Assembly (NCBI RefSeq): GCF_027111335.1 | Contig: NZ_CP114288.1 | Span: 620,001 to 684,000 of the forward strand | Length of the DNA: 64,000 bases | Source of the DNA: Flavobacterium aquiphilum | GTDB taxonomy: Bacteria; Bacteroidota; Bacteroidia; Flavobacteriales; Flavobacteriaceae | Direction of reading: 5' to 3' | Part shown: positions 1 to 9,881 of the stretch, in pieces | Layout of the letters: each line of letters begins with the position of its first letter | How positions within the stretch are numbered: position 1 is the first letter of the stretch | Notes under the pieces: generated by a model | Told to the model about the DNA's origin: nothing | The model's input: only the letters and a program-made list of their open reading frames with translations | Databases searched by the model: none | Translations under genes and position numbers: made by a program

Positions 1-2
1 AA

Positions 3-872
3 AAACTTTGGAAAAACTTTATTGAAATTGCTGATGACAAAGAAGATCCTATTTTTTACTTAGGAAAAGTTGGAGAAAAGGTAATGTATCTTACAGGAAC
101 TTATGGTAATATGGTAGATTACAAAACGGGTAAAAAATTATGGAAACGCAATATCAAGTTTGATAAAGATCGTCCCGTTTTGCCAACTTATGATGAGGCA
201 ACAAATTCATACTTAGTATATAATGACGAAAAATTATATAAATTCAATCCTACAATTGATGATAAACCAGAGCCATTTGCAGAAGTGAATATCAAAAGAG
301 AGAAAGAATTAAACAGTATCGAAATGTTTCCTTGGGGAGTTGCCCTTTCCGGGCCGGTTGAGGTAATGGGAGTTGCCCTTGACGGTTCCGTAAAATACCA
401 TCTTACTTATAACCAACCGGGAGAAACGGGAAGACAGTTTTTAAAAGGTGGTGCAATGGTAGCTAGTTTTGCTTTAGGAGCCACTTCAGTTGCAAAAGGA
501 ATTGAAGGTTCTGAATGGACTATGACAACTCGTGACGCTAATGGTAATGAAACGACATCTGTTGTAAAAGAAAAAGACAAGGCAAAACTAAATCAGTCTG
601 CTGCGGCCGCTGCGGGAGCTGGTGCAATGGCAATGGTGGCTGAAAAATTCGGTTCTCGTTTTAATGCAATGAAACAAAACAAAGATTTTTCATATATTTT
701 TGCAAAAACAGAGACAGGCGAAAAAATGCTTGTGAAAGTTAGAAAATCAGATGGTGTTGAGGTTGATAAATTAATCTTTAAAAACAATCATCCCGTTTAC
801 GAAATTGATCCGGCGACACAAAACATTTTTTATGTGCTCGATGATTCAATAGAAATTTTTAATAAAAAATAA
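3..872 (+). CDS. C-terminal part of a PQQ/WD40-like beta-propeller protein (5' truncated by window)
   Basis: The reading frame is open from the first bases of the window, so the gene begins upstream; the first in-window ATG at 84 is internal. The visible part has repeated short strands of the type 'YKTGKKLW' and 'LYKFNP', which look like blades of a PQQ-like or quinoprotein-like beta-propeller. A hydrophobic glycine/alanine segment follows in the middle (GGAMVASFALGATSVAKG) and an Ala-rich run (AAAAAAGAGAMAMVAEKFGSR), then a last blade-like stretch ending in DSIEIFNKK. Function is not recognisable; binding or scaffolding is an inference from the fold. It is followed by a strong terminator at 882-916 and is transcribed in the same direction as the next gene. 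Confidence 0.6.
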   Translation, partial: KLWKNFIEIADDKEDPIFYLGKVGEKVMYLTGTYGNMVDYKTGKKLWKRNIKFDKDRPVLPTYDEATNSYLVYNDEKLYKFNPTIDDKPEPFAEVNIKREKELNSIEMFPWGVALSGPVEVMGVALDGSVKYHLTYNQPGETGRQFLKGGAMVASFALGATSVAKGIEGSEWTMTTRDANGNETTSVVKEKDKAKLNQSAAAAAGAGAMAMVAEKFGSRFNAMKQNKDFSYIFAKTETGEKMLVKVRKSDGVEVDKLIFKNNHPVYEIDPATQNIFYVLDDSIEIFNKK

Positions 873-881
873 AAACTCAAG

Positions 882-916
882 AGCCATCAAAATTTACTTT
901 GATGGCTTTTTTTTTT
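882..916 (+). terminator. Rho-independent terminator after the propeller-like gene
   Basis: AGCCATCAAA (882-891) pairs with TTTGATGGCT (898-907) around a 6-base loop and is followed by a run of T to 916. It lies directly before the ATG of the next gene at 920, so that gene would need its own promoter or read-through. Confidence 0.85.
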
Positions 917-919
917 GAT

Positions 920-2836
920 ATGAAAAAAATAATACTTCTCTTTTTTATTTTCGGATTTACAGCAATCCATTCGCAAGAAAAAGTCACTTATAAAAAAGGC
1001 AAATTTTTTGTGCCTACAATTAAGTACTCTCAATATTCTTGTTTAGACAATGTGATTACCCAAACTACTTTTTATCAAATGGATCCCGAGTTGAAAAGCG
1101 AGGAACAAGTTTTGAAAAAAAGCTATTTTAATATTGACGGGTACATAAAGGATCCTTCAAACGGGAAATTAAAAATTTATATCACGATACCTTTTCCAAG
1201 ATACACGAATACCCAAATGGACAGTGTTTACAATAGCAAAACGAAAGTATGGGCCTATCATCCGTATTCCGGGTATGATGTCAAAGTTAACATAGAGGTG
1301 AAGTGTGGTGATAAATTGATTTATTCCGATGTGTTTGTCAGTTCCGAAAAGAATGTTTTTCTAGGAAGTTACAATAAAGAAAGCGCCAAAGCGGCAGTTG
1401 CTTCCAATCAACAAAAAATGAAGAACTCTGAGATAAAAGAGAACCTTACTGTTGAAGAATTAGGAATTGACACGGTTATTTATTCTACAATGAATCGAAT
1501 CCAAGGATTACTCAATTATAAATTTGGATATTATAATGATGAGGTAAAAGATAAATTTGAGTTTATGACCTCCAAGGGACATCCGGAATATCAACAAATG
1601 TTTGCTTTTGAAAATGCCATAACGGAACAAATGGGAAAAGTTACATTAGAAAAAGGTTTGGACGTGAAGGTATTAATGCCACATTTAGTTTATTTGGAAA
1701 GTCTGTTGACAAAGTACCCACAACTTCCCGAAAACGAGAACATTCGGTTTTTAGTTACCTATGATTTGGCATTGACGTATTTACTATTGGAAAACAAAGA
1801 AAAATCACTGTATTTTGCCGATTTACTTATTAAAAACGACAAACAAAGTTCTAAAGGGACAGATATTATAGACCGTGTCAATAAGGCTAATTTTGTAGAC
1901 AGAATGACTAGGACGCATACGAATCGTTTTGTCGAATTAAAAAAATTAGGTTTCAAAATTAAGGAAGAAAAGGAAGAAGCCAGACTCGCTTTTTTTGAAA
2001 GAATCATTCAGGAAGATGCCGATTGGGAACAAGAGAAAATAAGCAGAACGAGTTCACTTGAAAAAAGGATTACCGAAAGAAAGAATATATTAGACTCTAT
2101 TTATTTTCAAAAAAATTCGGATTTATTGGCCAAAGTCATAAACAATTTGGGTGGGAGTGAAGCCATTAAGAAAATAGAAAAAACACATATTCTGTCGAAG
2201 CTTAAACTCGAAGACAGCAATATGCCACAAACAGAAGAGAAGTGGGCGACAGAGACGAATTATCTTTTGAAGAAAAAAACACCCAATAATTATTACGAAA
2301 TAGTGAATGGTCCGGAATCATGGGTTCATGACGATATGGATAACAGCACTGAAAAATGGAAAAAAATTAACAATTCCGATTATTCCGATATTGTGACCAA
2401 TCTAGATCCCCTCAATTTGTTGACTTCATTCCGGATTGATTTATGGAATAAGTTTGATTTAGTGTCTGATGACATATCCGATGGGAGATTGTGCTATCAT
2501 CTTACTTATTTTGAAAAAACACTCAATTCTAGCAATAGAACAGTTCCTAAAACCGAATATAATCTATATGTTGACAAAGAAAATTTCACGATAGTCTCTT
2601 TTGAAAAAACAGAATATTTCAAGGGAAATAAATCTTCTTTTGAAAGAAAGATTTTTAAAGATTACCGAGAGATTGCGGCACTGAATAATGCAAAAATACC
2701 ACATAAAGTCATAAACGAAATTGAAGATTATTACGGGGAAACATCTTATCAGGAGCTTAGGGAAAAGGTAGAGGTAAATCCTGTTTTTGGCAACAGAATA
2801 TTTATGAAAGAAGTTTATTTTGGAGGCTTTAAGTAA
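920..2836 (+). CDS. Secreted hypothetical protein, 638 aa
   Basis: The ATG at 920 is preferred over the upstream TTG/ATG at 899-902 because those lie inside the terminator stem, and because the protein from 920 begins with a clear signal peptide: MKK, a hydrophobic stretch (IILLFFIFGFTAI), then a cleavage-like HSQEK. The mature part is charged and mixed alpha/beta, with a helical, Lys/Glu-rich middle (about residues 330-400). The C-terminal 180 residues contain a pattern 'YHLTYFEK...YNLYVDKENFTIVSFEKTEYFKG...', resembling the outer-membrane-lipoprotein-sorting type of half-barrel repeats seen in many Bacteroidota secreted proteins. I do not recognise a family. Probably periplasmic or outer-membrane associated. 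A bidirectional terminator follows at 2848-2888. Confidence 0.8.
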   Translation: MKKIILLFFIFGFTAIHSQEKVTYKKGKFFVPTIKYSQYSCLDNVITQTTFYQMDPELKSEEQVLKKSYFNIDGYIKDPSNGKLKIYITIPFPRYTNTQMDSVYNSKTKVWAYHPYSGYDVKVNIEVKCGDKLIYSDVFVSSEKNVFLGSYNKESAKAAVASNQQKMKNSEIKENLTVEELGIDTVIYSTMNRIQGLLNYKFGYYNDEVKDKFEFMTSKGHPEYQQMFAFENAITEQMGKVTLEKGLDVKVLMPHLVYLESLLTKYPQLPENENIRFLVTYDLALTYLLLENKEKSLYFADLLIKNDKQSSKGTDIIDRVNKANFVDRMTRTHTNRFVELKKLGFKIKEEKEEARLAFFERIIQEDADWEQEKISRTSSLEKRITERKNILDSIYFQKNSDLLAKVINNLGGSEAIKKIEKTHILSKLKLEDSNMPQTEEKWATETNYLLKKKTPNNYYEIVNGPESWVHDDMDNSTEKWKKINNSDYSDIVTNLDPLNLLTSFRIDLWNKFDLVSDDISDGRLCYHLTYFEKTLNSSNRTVPKTEYNLYVDKENFTIVSFEKTEYFKGNKSSFERKIFKDYREIAALNNAKIPHKVINEIEDYYGETSYQELREKVEVNPVFGNRIFMKEVYFGGFK

Positions 2837-2847
2837 TATTAAATTTT

Positions 2848-2888
2848 AAAAACCCAACTGAATTGAAAAGTTCACTTGGGTTTTTTTT
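2848..2888. terminator. Bidirectional terminator between the 638-aa gene and the injection-system operon
   Basis: AACCCAA (2851-2857) pairs with TTGGGTT (2876-2882), extended by TGAA/TTCA inside. A T run follows on the plus strand (to 2888) and an A run precedes it, giving T's on the minus strand. It can end both the plus-strand gene and the long minus-strand operon that stops at 2999. Confidence 0.75.
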
Positions 2889-2998
2889 ATGCAAATCAAT
2901 TTCCCTATTTGGGACATAGACTCTATTGGGGAAAGTCAATTTTGGATTGATTTTTTTATTTTTATGATTCTTCTAAATTATTTTATAACCCTTCTTTT

Positions 2999-4312
<1,314 letters not shown>

Positions 4313-4320
4313 TTATGTTT

Positions 4321-7300
4321 TTAGAGTGTATAATCTTTTTCGTTAGTTTCAATATTATTTCGAATAGTTCCGTTAAAAAGGCTTTTTTCTTTTTCGGTAC
4401 CTCCTTCATCAATAAAATAGGAAGACTGAATAGAAATGCTTACAGGAACCGATTTACTTTCCTGAATTTTTATTTCATTTATTTTTTTCTGGTCAGGAGT
4501 TGTCGGGCTGGTTATTAATGGGCTCGAAAGTCCGTAAGTTGGTGTAACATTGTATTTGAGTTTTTTCTTTTCCAAATAATGTTTTTTAAGGCTTTTTTCG
4601 ACTATGGCTTCATGCTCGGAATTGGTTGATCTTTTCAGCGGTGTTAAATTTTGTTTTTCGTTCGGACCACCTAAGTTATGATTCAGTAAATGCCCCTGAA
4701 TGTAGTAAGGGACGTTGCCTCCATGATGTTTTCTTTTGAATAAGGTATCGTAAATTCCGGTTGCTCCGGTAGTACTTGCACCAGCAGTTCCATCATTAAT
4801 TAGAGGATTTGCGATCATGCCATTTGCTACACCATTGCTTTCCCCACTGAAGGTTACATTTCTTTTGTCAGCTGCTTTGGAAGATATAAACAAATCTTTG
4901 ATATAGTTAATCAGCGATTGAGTCATTTCTTCAAATTGCCCATCGTAATCTACTCCAGTTTTGCCTTGGTTTTTTTCCATGGCATTTTCGAATTTGGTTT
5001 TGATTCTCAAAGCGCTTTCAATTCGGGCGTCATACTTGCTTTTATTGTTTTTGTATTTCTGTTCTTTTTTGAAATCAATAATTAATTCCTCAAGGGTTTT
5101 TGGAGTACTTCTAATAATTAATTTTGGTTTTTTCTCATTTCCTTCAATGTTGATGCTGTGTTTTTTATCGTCTTCAGCTTTAAATTCTTTTTTCAAACCT
5201 ACCCAGGAGAGTAATTTTTTAACTCCGGCTTTTCCAGCTTTGAACAGCTTTTTCACAACAGTTCCAGCTTTTTCAAGCACCCAGTCTATAGCTTTATTGA
5301 CAGGAGCCTGTATTTTATCAAGTAAGGCCTGAACCTTTTTGCTTAAATCTCCCAAACCAAGTAAACCAGCTAAAAAGCCAATGGCTATCGGAACTAATTT
5401 GGCCAACGAATTTTCAACAAAATTGGCGGCTTGTGTAATTTTGCCTGCGACAATCAGTGCAGTACTGTCAATTATACTATTTATTAAATCCAATATTCTT
5501 TTGGCATTATTGATAAACCAACTAATGACATCATAGATAAGTTTACACGCTTTTATAAAAGCACCAACAGGATTAAACAAACTGATGACCCAAGTTATTC
5601 CGGCCTTAATCACGGTTTCGATGAGCATATTTTGTATGGCATCTACAACCATAACTTTGAGGTCTCCTATTTTTTCTTTGATGTAATTCCATAATCCTCC
5701 AATACCCTCTTTTCGGATTATTTGAAATATTTCAAAACCTGTTTCCAGTGCAGCTACAACAGTTGCCCCATACAATTTTGTGGCCCTTGCCTTAATGTTT
5801 TCCCAAGTTAAACCAAAAACCGACATGATGAATTCAAAAATCCCAGTCAAGTCCCATTGCTTAGGAAATTTTATAGAAGGAGGCATATTGCCCATCAGCC
5901 ATTCGAAGAATCCTTTTTTGAGGTGTTCCAATGCATTTTTGCCGAAATTTTGAAATCCTAAAACAATTGCATCCAATAAATTGGACAGAAAACCAATAGG
6001 ATCCAGAATTATTTTGCCAACAACATCTGCGACCTTTGCCAAGACATTCAGCAACAGATTTTTCATTTGGATTATGGCTTTTATCACTCCGACAACAGCA
6101 TCATAGGCGCGTTCGAGCCAGCTTTTGTTTTCTTCCTGAATCCTGTCAAATGTTTCTTCCAATTTGGCTACGGCAGCATTAAATTTGGTAGTAATACTTT
6201 GTTTTAAGCCTTCATTAGCTTCCTCAACTTTGGCCTCTAGTTCTGAAAACCGTTCGGTTGCATGGGTAAATACATCGCCGGCGATTCTCTGAGTGTCTTT
6301 GTCCTGATTTTTCCAGTAATTTTGAGTTTTGAGTTTTCCATCATCAATATCTTTTGTCGCCTGGTTTAATTCTCTTTCAACCAAATCTCCTATTTTTCGA
6401 ACCACAGGAGCTAGCGAGTTGATAAAATTATCCTGTTCTTCAATGAAAACTTTTTTAATGTCTTTAGGAATGCCCTTTGCCCAATTGACTAAATCATCAA
6501 ACCAGCTGGTATCAGTTCTTTCTTTTACATTTTTTTCAAAGGTTTTGTTGGCAATATCCAGAGCTTCATCAAAATCTTTGTTTACTTTTTCGGTTAGATT
6601 TTTAAGGTTGGTTTCCACCAGAAGTTTGGTGTCATCATAAATTTTATTTAAATCGGTTGCGACTTTGGTTCGAACCTCTTCTTCTTTTTGTTTTTTAAGT
6701 TCTTTGTTTTTATCGACTTGGCTTAATTGTTTATTTCGTACTCCAAACATTTTGGCCAAACCACCCAAAGTAAGGGAGTTAGTGCTCGTTTTTGTGGCAC
6801 CCGCAATTGGGTTGGCTAATTTTAAATATTGCTGGTGAGTATCGGCTGCTTGTTTCTGACTTTCTTTTTTTTCTACTAATGAATGATCAAAAGAGGGTTC
6901 GTTTCCATTTTGAAGCTGTTCTTCAGAAATATCATTGTTGGCCAGCTCATTATCAATTTTTTTAGAATCAGCGGAGAGGTCGTTGTCCTGAGCTGTTTTG
7001 AGAGGCGGTGCAAAACCCGGATTGGAAACATTGGGATAAGTTCCAATATCTTCTTTTGAGAGTGGTGTTACTGTTTTTGAGACAACACTTGCTTGGTCCG
7101 GAGTTGCGCTTACTGTATTGGCTAATTCTCCGTTTGTATTTTGTTTTTCTTTTTCAAGGGAATCAGTAATATCTTGTTGAGCCTTACTCATTTTTTCAGA
7201 AGAGGTTTGGTCTTTTTCCATCTCTTCTTTATTTTTTGGAATCACCTTCTTGATATTTTCCAAAATGGCATCCGAGAATTTTTTGGAATCAAATTTTTTG

Positions 7301-7656
7301 ACTGTCTTTTTTGCATTAGCCATTTCTTCCACCTGATTTTTCTTGGCCACACTAGATTTTTCCAATGCCGGGTTTATGGAAACTGCCTTTTGCATTTCCT
7401 CTTTTTTCTCCTCGGCAGTACCGTGTTTCTTTTGCGATTTGGCAGTTTTTACAATCTTAGCTTTTTGAATATCAAGAATGGATGCTTTTTTAAAATTAAG
7501 AACAGGATCAGCGGTTTCTATTTTTTTAGCTTTTACAGTTACAGGCACAAGAGCATTCTCTTTCTTTTTTTTCTTGATTGCAGAAGGAAAGAAAGGAATG
7601 GTTTTTCGCTGTGGCTTTTTAGTAAGCGCTTTAAATACAGGTCCTGTTTTACCCAT
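4321..7656 (-). CDS. Putative injection-system cargo/toxin with nuclease-like C-terminus, 1111 aa
   Basis: Architecture as read from the protein: residues 1-300 are Lys/Glu/Ser-rich, low complexity and probably disordered; about 320-510 are long charged helices; about 510-820 are amphipathic to hydrophobic helices (WLERAYDAVVGVIKAIIQM, DLTGIFEFIMSVFGLTWENI, NPVGAFIKACKLIYDVISWF), a helical arrangement I associate with large eCIS-linked polymorphic toxins. At 977-1020 comes HHGG, then GHLLN (988-992), LGG, NLTPL and N1012/H1015/E1020, which resembles the beta-beta-alpha metal-finger of DNA/RNA non-specific endonucleases (RGHL...GG...NL...N). The Arg before GH is Gln here. There is no signal peptide, as expected for a protein loaded inside the cell. 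It lies between tape measure and ATPase. It could instead be a structural plug; no obvious immunity gene is adjacent. Confidence 0.75.
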   Translation of the reverse strand: MGKTGPVFKALTKKPQRKTIPFFPSAIKKKKKENALVPVTVKAKKIETADPVLNFKKASILDIQKAKIVKTAKSQKKHGTAEEKKEEMQKAVSINPALEKSSVAKKNQVEEMANAKKTVKKFDSKKFSDAILENIKKVIPKNKEEMEKDQTSSEKMSKAQQDITDSLEKEKQNTNGELANTVSATPDQASVVSKTVTPLSKEDIGTYPNVSNPGFAPPLKTAQDNDLSADSKKIDNELANNDISEEQLQNGNEPSFDHSLVEKKESQKQAADTHQQYLKLANPIAGATKTSTNSLTLGGLAKMFGVRNKQLSQVDKNKELKKQKEEEVRTKVATDLNKIYDDTKLLVETNLKNLTEKVNKDFDEALDIANKTFEKNVKERTDTSWFDDLVNWAKGIPKDIKKVFIEEQDNFINSLAPVVRKIGDLVERELNQATKDIDDGKLKTQNYWKNQDKDTQRIAGDVFTHATERFSELEAKVEEANEGLKQSITTKFNAAVAKLEETFDRIQEENKSWLERAYDAVVGVIKAIIQMKNLLLNVLAKVADVVGKIILDPIGFLSNLLDAIVLGFQNFGKNALEHLKKGFFEWLMGNMPPSIKFPKQWDLTGIFEFIMSVFGLTWENIKARATKLYGATVVAALETGFEIFQIIRKEGIGGLWNYIKEKIGDLKVMVVDAIQNMLIETVIKAGITWVISLFNPVGAFIKACKLIYDVISWFINNAKRILDLINSIIDSTALIVAGKITQAANFVENSLAKLVPIAIGFLAGLLGLGDLSKKVQALLDKIQAPVNKAIDWVLEKAGTVVKKLFKAGKAGVKKLLSWVGLKKEFKAEDDKKHSINIEGNEKKPKLIIRSTPKTLEELIIDFKKEQKYKNNKSKYDARIESALRIKTKFENAMEKNQGKTGVDYDGQFEEMTQSLINYIKDLFISSKAADKRNVTFSGESNGVANGMIANPLINDGTAGASTTGATGIYDTLFKRKHHGGNVPYYIQGHLLNHNLGGPNEKQNLTPLKRSTNSEHEAIVEKSLKKHYLEKKKLKYNVTPTYGLSSPLITSPTTPDQKKINEIKIQESKSVPVSISIQSSYFIDEGGTEKEKSLFNGTIRNNIETNEKDYTL

Positions 7657-7699
7657 TTTGTCCGATAATTGAGCTGTTAATTCATTATAATTATTTGCT

Positions 7700-9163
7700 T
7701 TAATTCCAATAGCACTGTAAAAAATCTTCCATCCATGGGGTTTTTATCATTCCGATTCCCCAGGGTAATTGGGTTAGTAAAACATCAACACCTTCTTGTT
7801 TTACCCAGAGTTCTAATTTTTCATTTTCAGTTAAAAGGATTTTTCCTTTTCTTTTTAAAAAAGTTTCTCGTAAACCGGCAATAGAGGTGTCACCCAAAAT
7901 TTTCCAATGTTCAATCACAGCATTTAGTAGGCTTTCACATTTTTCTATTTCAGTGGAAGTAATTTCCAGTTGGGTATTGATTACATTTTCTATTGGGAAA
8001 CCGCATAAAATCTTATTCAGAACCAATTCATTTTCTCCAATTTTTGTTTCTCCGTTAATTAAAAACTGGGTTAAGAGAATCGCTTTATGCTGACTGATTT
8101 TGGTTGTCCAGATTTCATCTTTTGTTAAATACAGTTGCTCAAATAGAGATTTCAAAAAAGGGTGAAATAGTATCAAACCTGCATTTTCAATATAAATCAG
8201 ATTCTGTATTTTTGAATAAGGTCTTTCGGATTTCATTTTTTTTGGAATTTCTAAAGTCTTTATTTCTTCGGTTTCTAATTCTTTTATTGGACTTAAAATA
8301 TTTAGAGAGTAAAAAATAATGTTCAAAAAAACGATGAAATCAGTATTTTGCAACAAAGTGTATTTTTTATAAAAGCTTTTCTTTTCGTTTAACAATTTGT
8401 TTAAAGCTGTTAACTGAGAGGTTTCTATATCCCAATATTGAGTGATTAAAGTTTTTGTAACTTGATAAAGAGTTGTATTTGGGATTGCTTTTTCTTTAAA
8501 AAAATAAAATTGCCAGGCCATAAATTCAATCCAGCTTTCTATTGTTGTATTGGAAAAAGAATTTGGTTTTGAAGCCAATACAAATTGAAATAGTATGGTG
8601 AATTCTGATAGAGAATTTTCAATTTGAGAAGTGATTTTAGTTTTAAACTCTTTTGAAAATGCATTTATAAAGCGGATTAGCGCTTTCGGGTTTTCCAGAA
8701 ATACCTCTTTTAATTTTTGAATAAAAGAAGGATTAACTTCTAATTCTGCAATTAATTCTTCAAGACTTTTAACCAATCCATTTTCGGGAATAATTCCTTT
8801 TTGTAAAAAGATGAAAAACAAATTTTCGGCAATACTGTTTTTTGAAAATACTGTTTCAGAATTTTTGATTATCTCAACATTTTCTTCAAAATCTTCAAAA
8901 TGTAATTTTAAATAGGATTCAATTTGTTCTAATGAATGAGTTACAATTTCTTCTTTCCATTTTTTTCTGGAAAGAGGCGGAAGAATTATTTCCAGTTTGT
9001 CAATTTTCCAGGTATAGTTTTGGGAAGAATACTGGTTCAGCAATAGTTCTAGTTTTGGATAAAATTCTTTTTCCAACAATGATTGTAAAACACTTTGCAC
9101 TTCTTTCCCAAAATCGAGTGAAGCACAACGAATGTCCAAAGTATGTTGTTGGAGTAAATGCAT
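7700..9163 (-). CDS. Contractile injection system tape-measure protein (Afp14/Pvc14-like)
   Basis: 487 aa. The N-terminus (residues 9-45: LDIRCASLDFGKEVQSVLQS then LLEKEFYPKLELLLNQY) matches the pattern I know from CIS tape-measure proteins of Bacteroidota: a short beta strand, 'FG.EVQ..L..L.E..F.P.LE.LL..Y'. The rest is helical with 'LIELEVNPSFIQKLK' style segments and a C-terminal 'ENAGLILFHPFLKSLFEQL' block, which is also typical of this family, followed by 'LPWGIGMIKTPWM'. In Afp and PVC this protein is thought to set the particle length. The start is 5 bases from the 233-aa gene upstream and the stop is 43 bases before the cargo gene, so it is inside the operon. Confidence 0.85.
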   Translation of the reverse strand: MHLLQQHTLDIRCASLDFGKEVQSVLQSLLEKEFYPKLELLLNQYSSQNYTWKIDKLEIILPPLSRKKWKEEIVTHSLEQIESYLKLHFEDFEENVEIIKNSETVFSKNSIAENLFFIFLQKGIIPENGLVKSLEELIAELEVNPSFIQKLKEVFLENPKALIRFINAFSKEFKTKITSQIENSLSEFTILFQFVLASKPNSFSNTTIESWIEFMAWQFYFFKEKAIPNTTLYQVTKTLITQYWDIETSQLTALNKLLNEKKSFYKKYTLLQNTDFIVFLNIIFYSLNILSPIKELETEEIKTLEIPKKMKSERPYSKIQNLIYIENAGLILFHPFLKSLFEQLYLTKDEIWTTKISQHKAILLTQFLINGETKIGENELVLNKILCGFPIENVINTQLEITSTEIEKCESLLNAVIEHWKILGDTSIAGLRETFLKRKGKILLTENEKLELWVKQEGVDVLLTQLPWGIGMIKTPWMEDFLQCYWN

Positions 9164-9168
9164 TGCTT

Positions 9169-9870
9169 TTAGTCAATAATTAAATCATTATCTTCAAGGA
9201 TACTGCTGTACATTTTATCTAAATTAGTCTGCATTTCTTTTGTGAAGAGATCAAAATTCAATTTATTTGGTTTATACGAAAGAGCTACAGATGTTGAAAT
9301 GTGACCAGCTTCTGGTACTATAATATGAACGCCTTTTTGGTTCTTTTGGTCTTCGAGTAATCCAACCCCAATTACCGTCATTGGAAAATCAGCACGACTT
9401 ACGGATGCCCTGGTATCATTAGTGAGGCTGCCTGGAACACTTGTGGTAGTGCCGTCTTTATATTCTGCTCTATAGAAAGGGACCATAAAAGTGAGATACA
9501 TTTGTTTCTCATTGATGTTGGGTAAAAAAGATTGCAGCATTTTATATTCTTCGTCTTTTAGTGGAAAAAAAATCCAATCCGGACCATTTTTTTCATCGAT
9601 TTGCGGGTCTTTCAATTTGGCTTCGGTGCAGATGTACATGGAGCATGAAAACTTCTCAATACCTGTAAAATTTACTTTTATCGTCGCAAGTTGTTTGGTA
9701 CTAAAAGGTTTGCTGACATTTCCGAAATCAAAACCATTGATAGTAGGCGCGGGTTTGTCTGAAAACTCCAAAATGTCTTTTAGAATCTTGTTGGTGTCAA
9801 CAGCGGTTATATTTCCTTTTGAAATAATTTTGCTGTCAATCGCTGTGATTATTTCCTGTTTGGTTGCCAT
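9169..9870 (-). CDS. Injection-system-associated hypothetical protein, 233 aa
   Basis: I do not recognise a named family. The N-terminus (MATKQEIITAIDSKIISKG, then ITAVDTNKILKDILE) is a short helical segment like the attachment ends of some tail-fibre or baseplate-peripheral proteins. The rest is beta-rich (about residues 50-200), with 'PDWIFFPLKDEEYKMLQSFL' and 'HISTSVALSYKPNKLNFDLF'. It has no signal peptide or membrane segment. It sits between the 832-aa protein and the tape measure, with gaps of 11 and 5 bases, so it is transcribed with the structural genes. A peripheral baseplate or fibre-accessory role is an inference from position and from the beta-rich composition only. Confidence 0.75.
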   Translation of the reverse strand: MATKQEIITAIDSKIISKGNITAVDTNKILKDILEFSDKPAPTINGFDFGNVSKPFSTKQLATIKVNFTGIEKFSCSMYICTEAKLKDPQIDEKNGPDWIFFPLKDEEYKMLQSFLPNINEKQMYLTFMVPFYRAEYKDGTTTSVPGSLTNDTRASVSRADFPMTVIGVGLLEDQKNQKGVHIIVPEAGHISTSVALSYKPNKLNFDLFTKEMQTNLDKMYSSILEDNDLIID

Positions 9871-9881
9871 AGTTTTATTTT

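Noticed and set aside
899..919. Upstream TTG/ATG start of the 638-aa secreted protein
   Set aside because: It lies in the stem and T-run of the previous terminator and would put seven residues before a clean signal peptide.
7141..7668. 175-aa plus-strand frame
   Set aside because: It is antisense to the Lys-rich N-terminus of the 1111-aa protein; the Phe-rich translation is the mirror of Lys codons.
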